A program made the translations under genes and the position numbers. The notes beneath the pieces were generated by a model, which ran no database searches, was not told the DNA's origin, and saw nothing but the letters and a program-made list of their open reading frames with translations. From Tetranychus cinnabarinus (taxonomy: Eukaryota; Arthropoda; Arachnida; Trombidiformes; Tetranychidae), in contig WHVY01000003.1 of the NCBI GenBank assembly GCA_022266195.1, forward strand, positions 10,788,001 through 10,852,000: a DNA stretch of 64,000 bases. The letters are read 5' to 3'. Each line of letters opens with the position of its first letter. The first letter of the stretch is position 1. This document shows positions 22,722 to 33,000 of the stretch, in pieces.

Positions 22722-24695
22722 TTAACTAAAATTAGGCTTGAGTCGACGATAAGCCCATTTGTCATCTAAGAGAAAATCTAAAGGCAAATCATGAAGCATC
22801 ATGAAAAATGGCCATTTCTGTATGGCAGTTATAATATCGGGAGATGTTTTCATAACATCGAGTTGAATATCAGCCAATGATTTGAGATGGCTGCGTAAAT
22901 CAGCTTCGTCCTTTAGAGGTCTGCCAATATTTTCAAGATCTTTATGCAAAAGAGTCCAAAATTCTGGACAAATTTCTGATTTCCTGAGTCGATTAGCAAA
23001 GAGATTGATAAGGGTCAAATGGTCCGTTAAATCTTCAGGATCGGAAATGTAAGGAATATCTTTTGGCGATTCCGGTTGTTGGACAATATCACAATGGGAA
23101 TGATTGATGGGAGCTAAGTAGACTGGACTTTCGCGTGGACTGTTTAAGCATTTAACTTTATTCTTTGTTTTCTTTGCTCTTGGTTTTGGAGTTTCATCAG
23201 TATCAAGAAAACGAGCCTTTGAGCGTCTATAAGCCCATTTATCTTCAAAAAAGTAGCTAAGATCAAGATCATTTAAAGAAATGAAATGTTGCCATTTTCC
23301 TGCAGCCTCTATAAAACTATTAGAGGTCATCATGATCTCCATTTGAATACCCGATAGTCTCTTGAAATATTCTTCAAGATCTGATGGCTTTATACTTTTG
23401 CCTTTCTTTTTAAGATCCTGGTTGAGAGAAATCCAAAATTCTGGAGAAATTTTTGCAGACTTGAGACGTTCAGAGAAAGCGCAAATCATTAGCTGTTGGT
23501 CATCAAGAATACCAGGATTAGGCTGAAAATTTCGGTTGCTAGAAATTTTAGGCTTATTGGGAGTGCTTGGAACTTCAACTTCAGGTGAGTCAAATTGGAT
23601 GAGATCATCAGACGGTTGAGTGTTACGTGATTTTTTGGCTTTCTTTTTTTTACGATTTTTCTTGCCAGAGCTTTTAGTAGCTACCTCATTGGTTGATTCT
23701 GGACGATTCTCTTCGTCTAATCCATTTTGATTTGTTTCCTCGTTTTCAGAATTTTCAGGAGCTTTTTGTCTACAAGAACGTAGGGAATCATAAAAGAGTG
23801 TCTTCCATCTCAATTTGGAATCATCGTTAAGAGGCGAAGAAAATAAAGTCATCTCATAAGCAATACGCTGCCAAAATTCATCTTCATTGTCCTCGACCAT
23901 AAATTGCAAATTCTTAAAAACAGCAGTGATCAATTGCATTTCTTGTGGACTCATTTGTCGGTGAACAACTGATTGACCAATTTTGAAAGATAACATACAG
24001 CCATTCTGCTTTATAGTTAAATCACTTTGCTGACTGGGTAAATTGGAAGAAGATGCAGCCGATGAGATACCATCAGAGATATTCCCATTTACTCTTGGAT
24101 ATGGTGAAGGCGATGAAATCGGAGGTTTGCTATAAGGCTTCAAATTACATCCTCCATGATAAAATATTGACTGTTGGCCAACTTCCAAATGAAATATATC
24201 TGGACCAAGAGGCAGATTAGATGGGTAAACTGTAACAGTTATTTCATCATTAATTGAAATGACCTCATTGTAAGCCACAGTTGTTACTTTACTCATGCAA
24301 TCAGCAATTTGTGATGGGCTAAGGAAATCCGGGAAAAAGTTTGCATCTGTTAAAGTTGTATGACAATCTTTCCAAACAAAAGGAGCAATAGTCTTGGTAG
24401 GCTGTGTCATGTAAATAGGCCCTTTGTAACCAATTTTTTCAGTCAGGTATGGAAGAGCTCCTGAATGGTCAAGATGGTAGTGACTGATGATAACACAGTC
24501 AATTGGTGTATTCACAGCATTGTTCCCAAAGAGAAATGTAAAATCAGGCAACAGTTGGTCGTAATTGTCATCATTTAAAGCATCTAGAGTCAAGCCGCAA
24601 TCAAGGATCACATTTTTACCTCCAATTTTAACCAAAGTTGAGCTTTTCCCATTTTCTTGAAGACCTAGTAGAGGGGTTACCTTGATTTCCGACAT
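22722..24695 (-). CDS. INTS11-like metallo-beta-lactamase pseudoenzyme fused to tandem repeats
   Basis: An intronless 657-residue frame. Residues 1-195 align by eye with the N-terminus of Integrator endonuclease subunit INTS11: MSEIKVTPL, GGKNVILDCG, then HYHLDHSGALPYL (H72, H74, D76, H77). The later metal ligands are gone. The INTS11 AGHVLGAAMF segment reads SNLPLGPDIF, losing the His, and YTGDYN reads YHGGCN, losing the Asp. The beta-CASP domain and INTS11 C-terminus are absent. Instead there are two clear copies of a ~95-residue unit (400-495 and 559-655), each with PEFW near its start and a DKWAYRR end, and a weaker third copy at about 250-310. A Lys-rich stretch (345-357) could be a nuclear signal. 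Nuclease activity is unlikely. It may be a retroposed, neofunctionalised duplicate; its role is unknown. I do not recognise the repeat. Confidence 0.85.
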   Translation of the reverse strand: MSEIKVTPLLGLQENGKSSTLVKIGGKNVILDCGLTLDALNDDNYDQLLPDFTFLFGNNAVNTPIDCVIISHYHLDHSGALPYLTEKIGYKGPIYMTQPTKTIAPFVWKDCHTTLTDANFFPDFLSPSQIADCMSKVTTVAYNEVISINDEITVTVYPSNLPLGPDIFHLEVGQQSIFYHGGCNLKPYSKPPISSPSPYPRVNGNISDGISSAASSSNLPSQQSDLTIKQNGCMLSFKIGQSVVHRQMSPQEMQLITAVFKNLQFMVEDNEDEFWQRIAYEMTLFSSPLNDDSKLRWKTLFYDSLRSCRQKAPENSENEETNQNGLDEENRPESTNEVATKSSGKKNRKKKKAKKSRNTQPSDDLIQFDSPEVEVPSTPNKPKISSNRNFQPNPGILDDQQLMICAFSERLKSAKISPEFWISLNQDLKKKGKSIKPSDLEEYFKRLSGIQMEIMMTSNSFIEAAGKWQHFISLNDLDLSYFFEDKWAYRRSKARFLDTDETPKPRAKKTKNKVKCLNSPRESPVYLAPINHSHCDIVQQPESPKDIPYISDPEDLTDHLTLINLFANRLRKSEICPEFWTLLHKDLENIGRPLKDEADLRSHLKSLADIQLDVMKTSPDIITAIQKWPFFMMLHDLPLDFLLDDKWAYRRLKPNFS

Positions 24696-25240
24696 TCTTG
24701 AAATGGTTATTTCAATCGTCGGTTTCTCTAATTTAACGATGAGAGATACGATAAGATCTCAGAGCAATGGGTTGAGAATAATAAAATGTTAGGGCAGCAA
24801 AAGAGAGAAATATCCGGATACCAAAAACAAGCTAAATACTTGATTTAGAATTTCATAAAATGAAACTGTCCAAAGAGATGATTAAGGTGAAAATGTTGGA
24901 CCAATGAAGTTAAAAAACCAAATCTTGGAAACATGTAATAAACTTGAAAAGAAACATCACATTGTATGTTTAATGTTTGGCATCTTGTGGGAAAACAAGG
25001 GTCTAAAAAGATGATGAAATATGATTTCAAAACAGATTTTTCACCTGATTTATCACCATGAGCGACTCAATTAATAAACTTAAAAGTTGAGAAAAAATAA
25101 AATCACAAGCAAATTACTATCATTAAAATAAATTTAAAAACACAACTAAAAAACATCTGATTTTTAAACTTGAACACAAGCCGAAGAAATACAATCAAAT
25201 GCGTACACATGCGGAAAAACATGAAACTCCTTCTTTTATC
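24696..25240. other. Spacer between the INTS11-like gene and the LINE
   Basis: AT-rich sequence that should hold the minus-strand promoter of the INTS11-like gene. The only frame (24845-25030 minus) has no recognisable content. Confidence 0.4.
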
Positions 25241-25368
25241 ATGTATTAACGCCACCAGTGGAGGCTTGAGGTACTTTAGATTAAAAAATCTCTCTAATAT
25301 CTTGAATTACAAATAAACTCATTCCTTATAACAAGTGCTACAAATTGACACCAAGATCAATAAAATCC

Positions 25369-26418
25369 ATGATGTCTTTGACTGATAAAACCACGTTGTC
25401 TGAAACATCCCTACCTGACACACCTGGAACAAGCATGGTAGAGTATCTCCAAAAGATTGAACTCATAACATCGTTAGTTGTTGGTCTTGAGAACCAGAAA
25501 AATAAGTCAAAAATTGCCCAAATTACTGGACTTCTTCAGGCCCTTCCAACAATCGTTGTACAATCCAAGGAAAACAATACTGATATAAGTGCCAATAGTA
25601 CTAGTGCTATTCTGACCAAGCTGTCCAACCTTGAGAGTAAGCTTAACAAAGCTGAAAGTGGAGTCAAAAGAGCCAAATCAAAGAAGCCAAAAGTTATTAT
25701 TGTTAAACCGACAAGACCAACGGAAGATGCTACTGATTTTGGGCTGAAAGTTAAAAGCGTTATCAAAAGTGATACCAGCATAAACTGTTTAAATGTGGTT
25801 GTAAACTCCAGCAATACCAGGATTGTACTAGAAGATGATACAAACGAAGGTAAAGTCCGAGAACGCTTAAATAGAAGTGATCTTAAAGATGATATTCAAG
25901 TTGAAACATTAAAACCTCTATTACCTCAAATATCCTGTGTTGTCTCGAGTGACCAAATTGAGGACATAGAAACCATCAAAAAACGAAACAACATAGATGC
26001 TGATGAACAATTTGATATTGTTGTGAACAACGAAATACCAACTCGCTCAACTTATAAAAGAAACTTCGTGATTATTCGCATGTGTAAATCTGCTCGGATA
26101 AAGATTGAAAGAAGAGGAAAAATCTTTTTTGGTTTAGAAGCTGTCCAGTTTAAAGATAACTTCAACGTTAGAGTTTGCTCGAAGTGTTGCAGGATTGGAC
26201 ATACGGCGAAGTATTGCTCAAACGAGGAAAAATGTGGAAATTGTTTTGAACAACACACGACCAAACAATGCTCATTACCAAAAGAAAAGAACATAAGGTG
26301 CTTATTATGTATGAATAGTGGAGTACAAAATATTTGTCACAAGCCAAGATCCTTTGACTGTACAGCATATAATCAAGCAATTGAAAGAATCATTCAAATA
26401 ACCGACTATGACTATTAA
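25369..26418 (+). CDS. LINE ORF1 protein with CCHC zinc knuckles
   Basis: 349 residues from the first ATG (a second follows at 25372). The C-terminal third has a Gag-like knuckle CSKCCRIGHTAKYC (C-x2-C-x4-H-x4-C), then CGNCFEQHTTKQC (C-x2-C-x3-H-x4-C) and a further Cys/His cluster. The N-terminal half is charged and may include a coiled coil. In this LINE group ORF1 binds the element RNA and packages it with the ORF2 enzyme. The stop overlaps the ORF2 start by 11 nt in another frame. The sequence is diverged from any protein I know outside the zinc-knuckle region. Confidence 0.85.
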   Translation: MMSLTDKTTLSETSLPDTPGTSMVEYLQKIELITSLVVGLENQKNKSKIAQITGLLQALPTIVVQSKENNTDISANSTSAILTKLSNLESKLNKAESGVKRAKSKKPKVIIVKPTRPTEDATDFGLKVKSVIKSDTSINCLNVVVNSSNTRIVLEDDTNEGKVRERLNRSDLKDDIQVETLKPLLPQISCVVSSDQIEDIETIKKRNNIDADEQFDIVVNNEIPTRSTYKRNFVIIRMCKSARIKIERRGKIFFGLEAVQFKDNFNVRVCSKCCRIGHTAKYCSNEEKCGNCFEQHTTKQCSLPKEKNIRCLLCMNSGVQNICHKPRSFDCTAYNQAIERIIQITDYDY

Positions 26419-29400
26419 ATTCAACATAATCGCTCGTAACTGTCAAAAAATGCAGAGTAAAACCTTGGAACTACTCTCTGATTTAAAACCAGACACTCTT
26501 ATTCTCATGCAAGAAGCTAACCTAACCTGCATTGCGTCTCAAGATACAAAAAATTTCATATTCATCACTCATCATCTCACTGTAACTGCTGCTCTACGCT
26601 CTTCAATCAAAGCTACCCACAAGCTTGGTAACTCAACTATTGCTAACCTAATAAAAATCAATGGTAAAAAAATTCTCCTCCTCAACGTCTACATAAGCCC
26701 AGCCACTAAGCAAAGTGAACTCATGAAGCTTCTTGATGAAATAGTAAAAACAAGAAAAAGATACATAGACTTACCAATGATAATTCAAGGAGATTTCAAC
26801 TCACAACTCAGCATATGGTCACCAAATCATGTTCTCCAAACTCCTAAAGCGATTCTAATTAAGGAAATGCTAGATAAATGTGTTGTATCCCTTCCATATC
26901 AACCTTTACCTCATTACTATACTTTCAGACATCATAATGACAACACCTTTCATATCGATGCTCTACTGGTCTCAAAAGAGGTGAAAGCTGAGGTAACCAT
27001 TATCACCTCAGAAAGGGACCACTCAACGTTTGAAGCCATTTGCAACATTGATGAGTCTCACACTCCAATTGAACCCTCAACTATTTCATCGACATCACGA
27101 CCAAACATCTGCAAGAAAAAATACATACACTTACTTGATAGCTTTCTATCAGAAAAATATGAGTTCAAAACTGTAAATGAAATTGAGTCCTTCACATACA
27201 ACTTCTTTGAATTTGCACTACTTGCTCAAAAAGCCTCTACAAAAGCCTGCAAAAAACCAAATCTCAAAAAACAACTGATCAATCATGGTACAAAAAAGAA
27301 GCTTAGCAAACTTGCATCAAAATACAACAAAACCAAAGACTCAAAGGTCAAACAAAGGATTGTGGACACCAAAATGCATATGAATGACATGATGAAACGA
27401 AAAATTGCCAAGAAGTTCTCCACTCAAAACTCTAAATCTCTTTGGAAAAACATAAAAGGATTACTACTGTCAACTCATGAACAAGAAACCACGGAACAAT
27501 TCATCCTAAACTGCCAACAAATCCAAGATGAGTTTAATCTCAACTTGGAAAACATTAAAAAAGTGAACCACAACTCTCAGCAAGTTGCCCTCACCTCTGA
27601 CACTCCCCTAGACCTTCAAAAAATTCTTAAAATCCTCTCAAAACTAAATGACTCTTCACCAGGTCCAGATAGTCTCACAAAACATGAGTCCCTCTCTCTT
27701 CTTACCAAGCATGAAAACCTTTTTGTTAGCCTTTACAATAGCTGTCTAGTCTGGTCTCACTTTCCAACGACTTGGAAAATCACCAAAATGGTGATAATTC
27801 CGAAAAGTGATGGAAAGAGAGCCAGACTCATACAAATGCAATCCTTTATCTCCAAAACACTAGAAAAGATAGTGGCAGAAATTATCTCTGAACAGATTCC
27901 TGAAGAAACCTTCTGCCTTCAACATGCCTATCTTCCTGGTAAAGGCACCACCACAGCAATAGATAACCTGTTACACCCCTTTGTTGAAGAAAACATCTAC
28001 TGGAAGAAGGGCAACTTCATACTTCAGACTGACATTTCGGGGGCATTTGATGAAATTCATCATGAGGCCATCCTGATGAACTGTCTGAAGTATGGAGTTA
28101 AACAAAATATTATAAAATTACTAATTAGCTACTTGTCTAATAGACACTCCATGATTACTCAGCCTCAGACAAAGTTCAAAAAGCAGATAAAAGGAGTTCC
28201 CCAAGGTTCTATCTTGGGTCCTCTGTTGTTTATCATAGGAATAAATGAAGCCTTGTCTGAGATATCAAAAATATCTCCACCCTACTTCGATTTAGAAGGT
28301 AAAAAATATCCAAGAACAATGCCTGAACTCGCTCCAAAGATCACGGTAACGGCCTACGCTGATGACCTTTTTGTTTGCTTTTCATTGACAAGAGTCTCAA
28401 TTCCTAGACTCAAAAGTACTCTCACCTACATATATGAAAAGATTGATAAAGCCCTCCTTATAACCAGACTAAGAATCTCAGTTGAAAAAACAAAGGTCAT
28501 CTGCAACAAGCCTGATTTCACAAACAATCGAGATATCCCGAACTTGGAAAGCAAAGCAACAATTTTAGGCCTCCCAATCGACTTCACTCGCAAAGCAAAA
28601 CTCTACTTAGATGAAGAGACCTTCCTCGAAAATGTTAGAACAAAACAAAAAGAGTACAACTTTCCCATTTATTTATTCTCAAAACTTCCACCCAAAGTAC
28701 AAAGAATGATCTCGAATGCCTACATCGAAAGTCATCTAATAGGTCTAGCTCCATTCCTCCTACCATCTCTTCTAATCTCACCAAAATTCAACAAAGCACT
28801 AAACAAAAGTGCGGGAATACTCATGGATGAGGCCATAAAATTGAAATCATTTGATAGAACCTATCCATCATATCTTATTACAAACAACATTCCAGCTAAT
28901 CTGAAAATTTTTGAAATAACACTTAAATATATATGCTCAAATCTGAACAGACAAAGCTCCATCAAGGAATGGCTCATCATAAACAAACCTGAATTACTCC
29001 CAAGTCCGACTTTTGGAAACAACTTCACTCCTTGGTCAAAACTTAAAACAATAGAACACTCAAAACTACACCTCTCTTCCTCTGTATATACTACACCCAA
29101 TTCCAATAATCACCTAATATTAAGATATGGACTTAAAACTGGCTTTGATACACTGAATTATAAAACAAGACTGATTCTAGGTGCATACAATTTCTTAACA
29201 AAGGACAAACAATGTATCTGTGGTCAAGTTCTTAGCCCTGACAACACCCACTTTCTATTCCAATGTACCTACTTCGACAGACAAAGAAATTCTCTCAACC
29301 TTATCAGCCAACGTTGCAGACTAACTCTAAAAGATCTACTCTTGAAAAAACCAAACATCGCTGAAAGATTCTTCAAAAATATAAAAGAAGCAATACAATC

Positions 29401-29428
29401 AATCTCAGAAGCTGAACTTACATGTTAA
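26408..29428 (+). CDS. LINE ORF2: APE endonuclease and reverse transcriptase
   Basis: A 1006-residue polyprotein. The N-terminal endonuclease/exonuclease/phosphatase domain shows the catalytic Glu in LMQEAN, QGDFNS (127-132) and SERDHSTF, so residues for nicking target DNA are present. The reverse transcriptase has DISGAFDEIHH, GVPQGSILGPLLF (from residue 596) and catalytic TAYADDLF (Y650-A-D-D653). A C-terminal CICG-x(8)-HFLFQC motif matches the zinc-binding tail common in R1/Jockey-type elements. I see no RNase H domain. The frame is uninterrupted and all recognised catalytic residues are present, so activity is plausible. The exact clade needs a phylogeny. Confidence 0.93.
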   Translation: MTIKFNIIARNCQKMQSKTLELLSDLKPDTLILMQEANLTCIASQDTKNFIFITHHLTVTAALRSSIKATHKLGNSTIANLIKINGKKILLLNVYISPATKQSELMKLLDEIVKTRKRYIDLPMIIQGDFNSQLSIWSPNHVLQTPKAILIKEMLDKCVVSLPYQPLPHYYTFRHHNDNTFHIDALLVSKEVKAEVTIITSERDHSTFEAICNIDESHTPIEPSTISSTSRPNICKKKYIHLLDSFLSEKYEFKTVNEIESFTYNFFEFALLAQKASTKACKKPNLKKQLINHGTKKKLSKLASKYNKTKDSKVKQRIVDTKMHMNDMMKRKIAKKFSTQNSKSLWKNIKGLLLSTHEQETTEQFILNCQQIQDEFNLNLENIKKVNHNSQQVALTSDTPLDLQKILKILSKLNDSSPGPDSLTKHESLSLLTKHENLFVSLYNSCLVWSHFPTTWKITKMVIIPKSDGKRARLIQMQSFISKTLEKIVAEIISEQIPEETFCLQHAYLPGKGTTTAIDNLLHPFVEENIYWKKGNFILQTDISGAFDEIHHEAILMNCLKYGVKQNIIKLLISYLSNRHSMITQPQTKFKKQIKGVPQGSILGPLLFIIGINEALSEISKISPPYFDLEGKKYPRTMPELAPKITVTAYADDLFVCFSLTRVSIPRLKSTLTYIYEKIDKALLITRLRISVEKTKVICNKPDFTNNRDIPNLESKATILGLPIDFTRKAKLYLDEETFLENVRTKQKEYNFPIYLFSKLPPKVQRMISNAYIESHLIGLAPFLLPSLLISPKFNKALNKSAGILMDEAIKLKSFDRTYPSYLITNNIPANLKIFEITLKYICSNLNRQSSIKEWLIINKPELLPSPTFGNNFTPWSKLKTIEHSKLHLSSSVYTTPNSNNHLILRYGLKTGFDTLNYKTRLILGAYNFLTKDKQCICGQVLSPDNTHFLFQCTYFDRQRNSLNLISQRCRLTLKDLLLKKPNIAERFFKNIKEAIQSISEAELTC

Positions 29429-29481
29429 AAACCTCTATCTGAATTATACATCCCTTACACCAACAATACTAAAAACAAACT

Positions 29482-29540
29482 GATGTAAACCCCCTCCCTA
29501 CACTGATAAACCCCCTCCTTTTTTTGATAAACCTCCTATA
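29482..29540 (+). repeat. Three imperfect TGATAAACCCCCTCC repeats in the LINE 3' UTR
   Basis: Copies start near 29481, 29503 and 29525, spaced about 22 bp apart and becoming less perfect toward the 3' end. They could be part of the RNA structure recognised by the element's own reverse transcriptase; that role is inference. Confidence 0.6.
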
Positions 29541-30032
29541 AAATTCTGATCTCAAAAAACCCACAATATCATGTATAGATAGGTGGCGTAAGCCTATCCG
29601 AATCATATGATCACCTCAATAAAGTAGAGTAAATCTAAACTGCTGTTCAAAATTATGAAAAATATTATTTGGAGCTAAAGAGCAACCTTTTTTAATCAAT
29701 TTTACTACTATAATAATAATGTATATTATTTGATTAAGATTCCAACTTTCCTCTACTATTTTTAAATAACTGTTTACATCTAATGCCGTTTAATGTTCAA
29801 TCCGGAAGGTCCAAACATCAGTAGTGTTTACATTTACACTTCAAGTTGAACTGATCTCATCCTGTAATATTACTATTGGTAACCCTTCTTGTTTCTCTTA
29901 TTTATCGTTGATGATCTTGTCTATCTTTTGTCGTTCCATGTTTTCATTGGAGATTTATAAATATTTTGACCATTTTCTATCTTATGTTTTATAAATCAGT
30001 GTCTGGAATAATCAATTTGGTTACTCTAAAGG

Positions 30033-33000
30033 ATGTCTGGTACAGGATCTGAGTCAATTCAACAGCAACAGGTAGGTAACAAAAACCTTGCCTTTTAACT
30101 TACAATCTACTCTTTTTTATCTCTTTTTCAGTCACTCTTTTATCTTGTATCTTTGGGTGATGATTTTATGTGTAACTATTAATTGATTTTATCGAGTCTG
30201 TGTGCACTATTATAATGCATTCTTGGCTGAGAAAAAAACGTTCACTCTTTCGATAGAGTATAAGATCACTATCCAATTCTTACTGGACTCATCATTCCTT
30301 ATTTTTGAGATGTATGCGTATATTAGGATTGACTTTAGTGATATAAAATGTGAAGAACAAAAGGATTTCTTTTGATTATGTTGTTTTCCAAGATTGCAGA
30401 AACTCTTAGGGCTTCTAGGTGCACAGACCAAATCATGACGAAGCAATTAATTATTCAAGATTGACTGTACTCTGTTATTGTGTTTCTTTTTGTATACATT
30501 GTCTTGTTTGCTAGATTTGCAATGTATTCAACTTGACAGCTTGAACTTGTTATTTTAGCTGATCAATATTTCACCAAATATTGGTCAATTAAAGACATTG
30601 TAAACTTTCGGGTATTGTCAACCTACAATTCAGGATATTGTATTCTAAGGATTTGAGTTTATTTCCTTATTTTTCATTTCATTTCAATTTTTTTTCAAAT
30701 CATGTCCTTTATACCTTTCTCTCTTTTTCTCTTTCTCTTTAATCAAATGTATGTCAGGTCAAATAACAGTAAATTTAAAATAACCAAGTCTTTAATCATG
30801 GACAACGAATTTGGTTTATCAGTATGCTTGATATACACAGCTCGATATTATCATGTTCAATATCATTGCCATCAAGCAAGCACTCAACCTGATTAAGAAC
30901 ACTATTTTCAATAATCATTTGATTCTTTCAATTTATCCATCCTTTCTTGAGCTTTTTTTATTTATTCTTCCTCTTTATAATCTTAGAATGTTAAATATAT
31001 CTTATTATCGACATCCATGCTTTTAATCAATCGATACATTACATATCGGTACTTTCAGGTTTTGTTGATGTGTCGATACGAATGCAACAAAAAAAATATT
31101 GTACTGACGTTTCATTTGAAATGTTTTGATGCTTAGTCGATGATATGCTCTTTGCATCATCCAAATGGAATAAAAAACGAGATGAAACAAAAACTGTTTA
31201 ATCAATTTATGAAAATTGAACATGATGATTAATTTCTTTCCATGTTTTTTAGGTCTATCCAGTACGATCACGGACTCTAAGACTGAAGATAATCGAAGGA
31301 AAAAGCCTGGCCAAGAAGGACCTGTTTGGTGCAAGTGATCCTTATGCTAAAATTGGTCTAGTTACTTTAGAAAATGAAATCGTATACACAGCGTGTACCA
31401 AAACCAAAAAGAGGGTAACAGTAATCATTTCTATTGATTGTCTCTCCTGTAATTTTTCAATTTTATATTTTTCTAGTATCTTCATCTCTCTTTCTGTCTT
31501 GTTTTCATCTCACGTCATCATGATTTTATTGGTTGCCCTAATCAGCTTAATGTTGCTCATTTTCATTGATTTTTTTCTATTTTAACCTATTATTTTGCTT
31601 TTCTCAATCATTTCATTTCATTTTTTATCTTCTCTTGTAACAGACACTTAATCCTCAGTGGGATGAAGAATTCCAACTTCGCGCTATTCCTGATCAACAT
31701 AAGCTAATCATCGAAGTATTTGATGAGAACCGATTAACGAGAGATGATTTCCTTGGTATGGTGGAACTTCCCTTGAATAACATTCCTACTGAACACCCTG
31801 AACGAACCATTTCTTCTAAGCTATACATTCTTCGTCCAAAGAGGTTTGAATTAAACCCAGTCAATAATTAATGCTTGTTCTTAATAATGAATGATCAACA
31901 TAGTAATTTTTTCCCGTTGTCTTTTCCTATTAAGTAGTCCTAAAGTTAAGGTCAGAGGGCAATTAAAGTTATACGTTGCATTCCTTCCGGATGAAGGTGA
32001 AAATGGCGCATCTTCAGAAAATGAGGTGAGCTTGTTTAAGGAAATTCGAGATGTAAGCTTAGCGTTTCTAAACGCATATTTGAAATCATGTGCTATCATG
32101 AAATTACCACCAGAAGCATTCTTCTAATATTTCCTCTTTTTTATCCTTACAGCAAGGTTGGGAATTAGTCGAAGTAGAAGCAAATGGCCACGAAGAGCAA
32201 CCAGCTCAGCCAGTTCGCATTCCATCTTCATCTATCGATAATCGTCTTTCACCTTTACCTCATGGATGGGAAGAGAGGCAAGATGCTAATGGACGCACTT
32301 ATTATGTTGATCATATCAACAGAATCACTCAATGGCAAAGACCAACTGAGTAAGAATAGGCTTAATGATTTTAACCTTTCAAACTAACCTTAATCTTATA
32401 GTGGTTATTTTTAAATCTTATATTTCACCGCTTAAAATCTTTTTGGATCATAAGCGCACGATTTATCTGGATGAATTTCAGCCTACTCTTTGGTCAATTT
32501 TGATCGTTTATCTAGGTTTAGAAAAAGAAATTTTTCTTGTTCAGTTTATTTTATTACACTTTCAACATTACAAAACCACTATGAGAATAAATTTTCTCTT
32601 CCTAACTTCAAATGATAATCATCTATTTTTATGCTCTTCCTTGATTGCCTACTATTTTTATCATTTTTAATTATATAAATCGTGTTTATAATTACTTTTA
32701 GACAAACGGGCCAGACTGTAGTAGCACATCAGCGGAGCATTGATTTAGCTCATTGGTTTCGCCGGAGAGTTCACATTAGCAGTGATCAAGGAGATAATCA
32801 GAATAATCAAGAAGAAGAGAGTCCTCCTCAGGTACATTATTACTTATAAAAAATTCTTTAATAATACATTTAGTGCTAAACTAACCATGAATTGATTTAT
32901 TCTATCTTTTATTTGTAACTGTTTAATTTTTTCTCTGTCATTGCTCTCAACAACTTTATCTATTTTTTCTCCTTTCGTTTTATATATTTACGGTCAACTT

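Larger units (their letters stand above)
25240..29640 (+). mobile_element. Full-length non-LTR retrotransposon (LINE), I/Jockey/R1-like, two intact ORFs
   Basis: A two-ORF LINE. ORF1 carries CCHC knuckles and ORF2 carries an APE-type endonuclease and reverse transcriptase. Both are uninterrupted, and their 11-nt overlap (26408-26418) suggests coupled or reinitiated ORF2 translation. The 3' UTR after 29428 has three spaced copies of a TGATAAACCCCCTCC-like motif (about 29481-29540) and an AATAAA at 29618-29623. The outer borders are approximate because I found neither a poly-A tail nor a convincing target-site duplication. Intact frames suggest a fairly recent insertion. Confidence 0.85.

Noticed and set aside
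25536..25814. Antisense frame inside LINE ORF1
   Set aside because: Shadow of the real coding frame.
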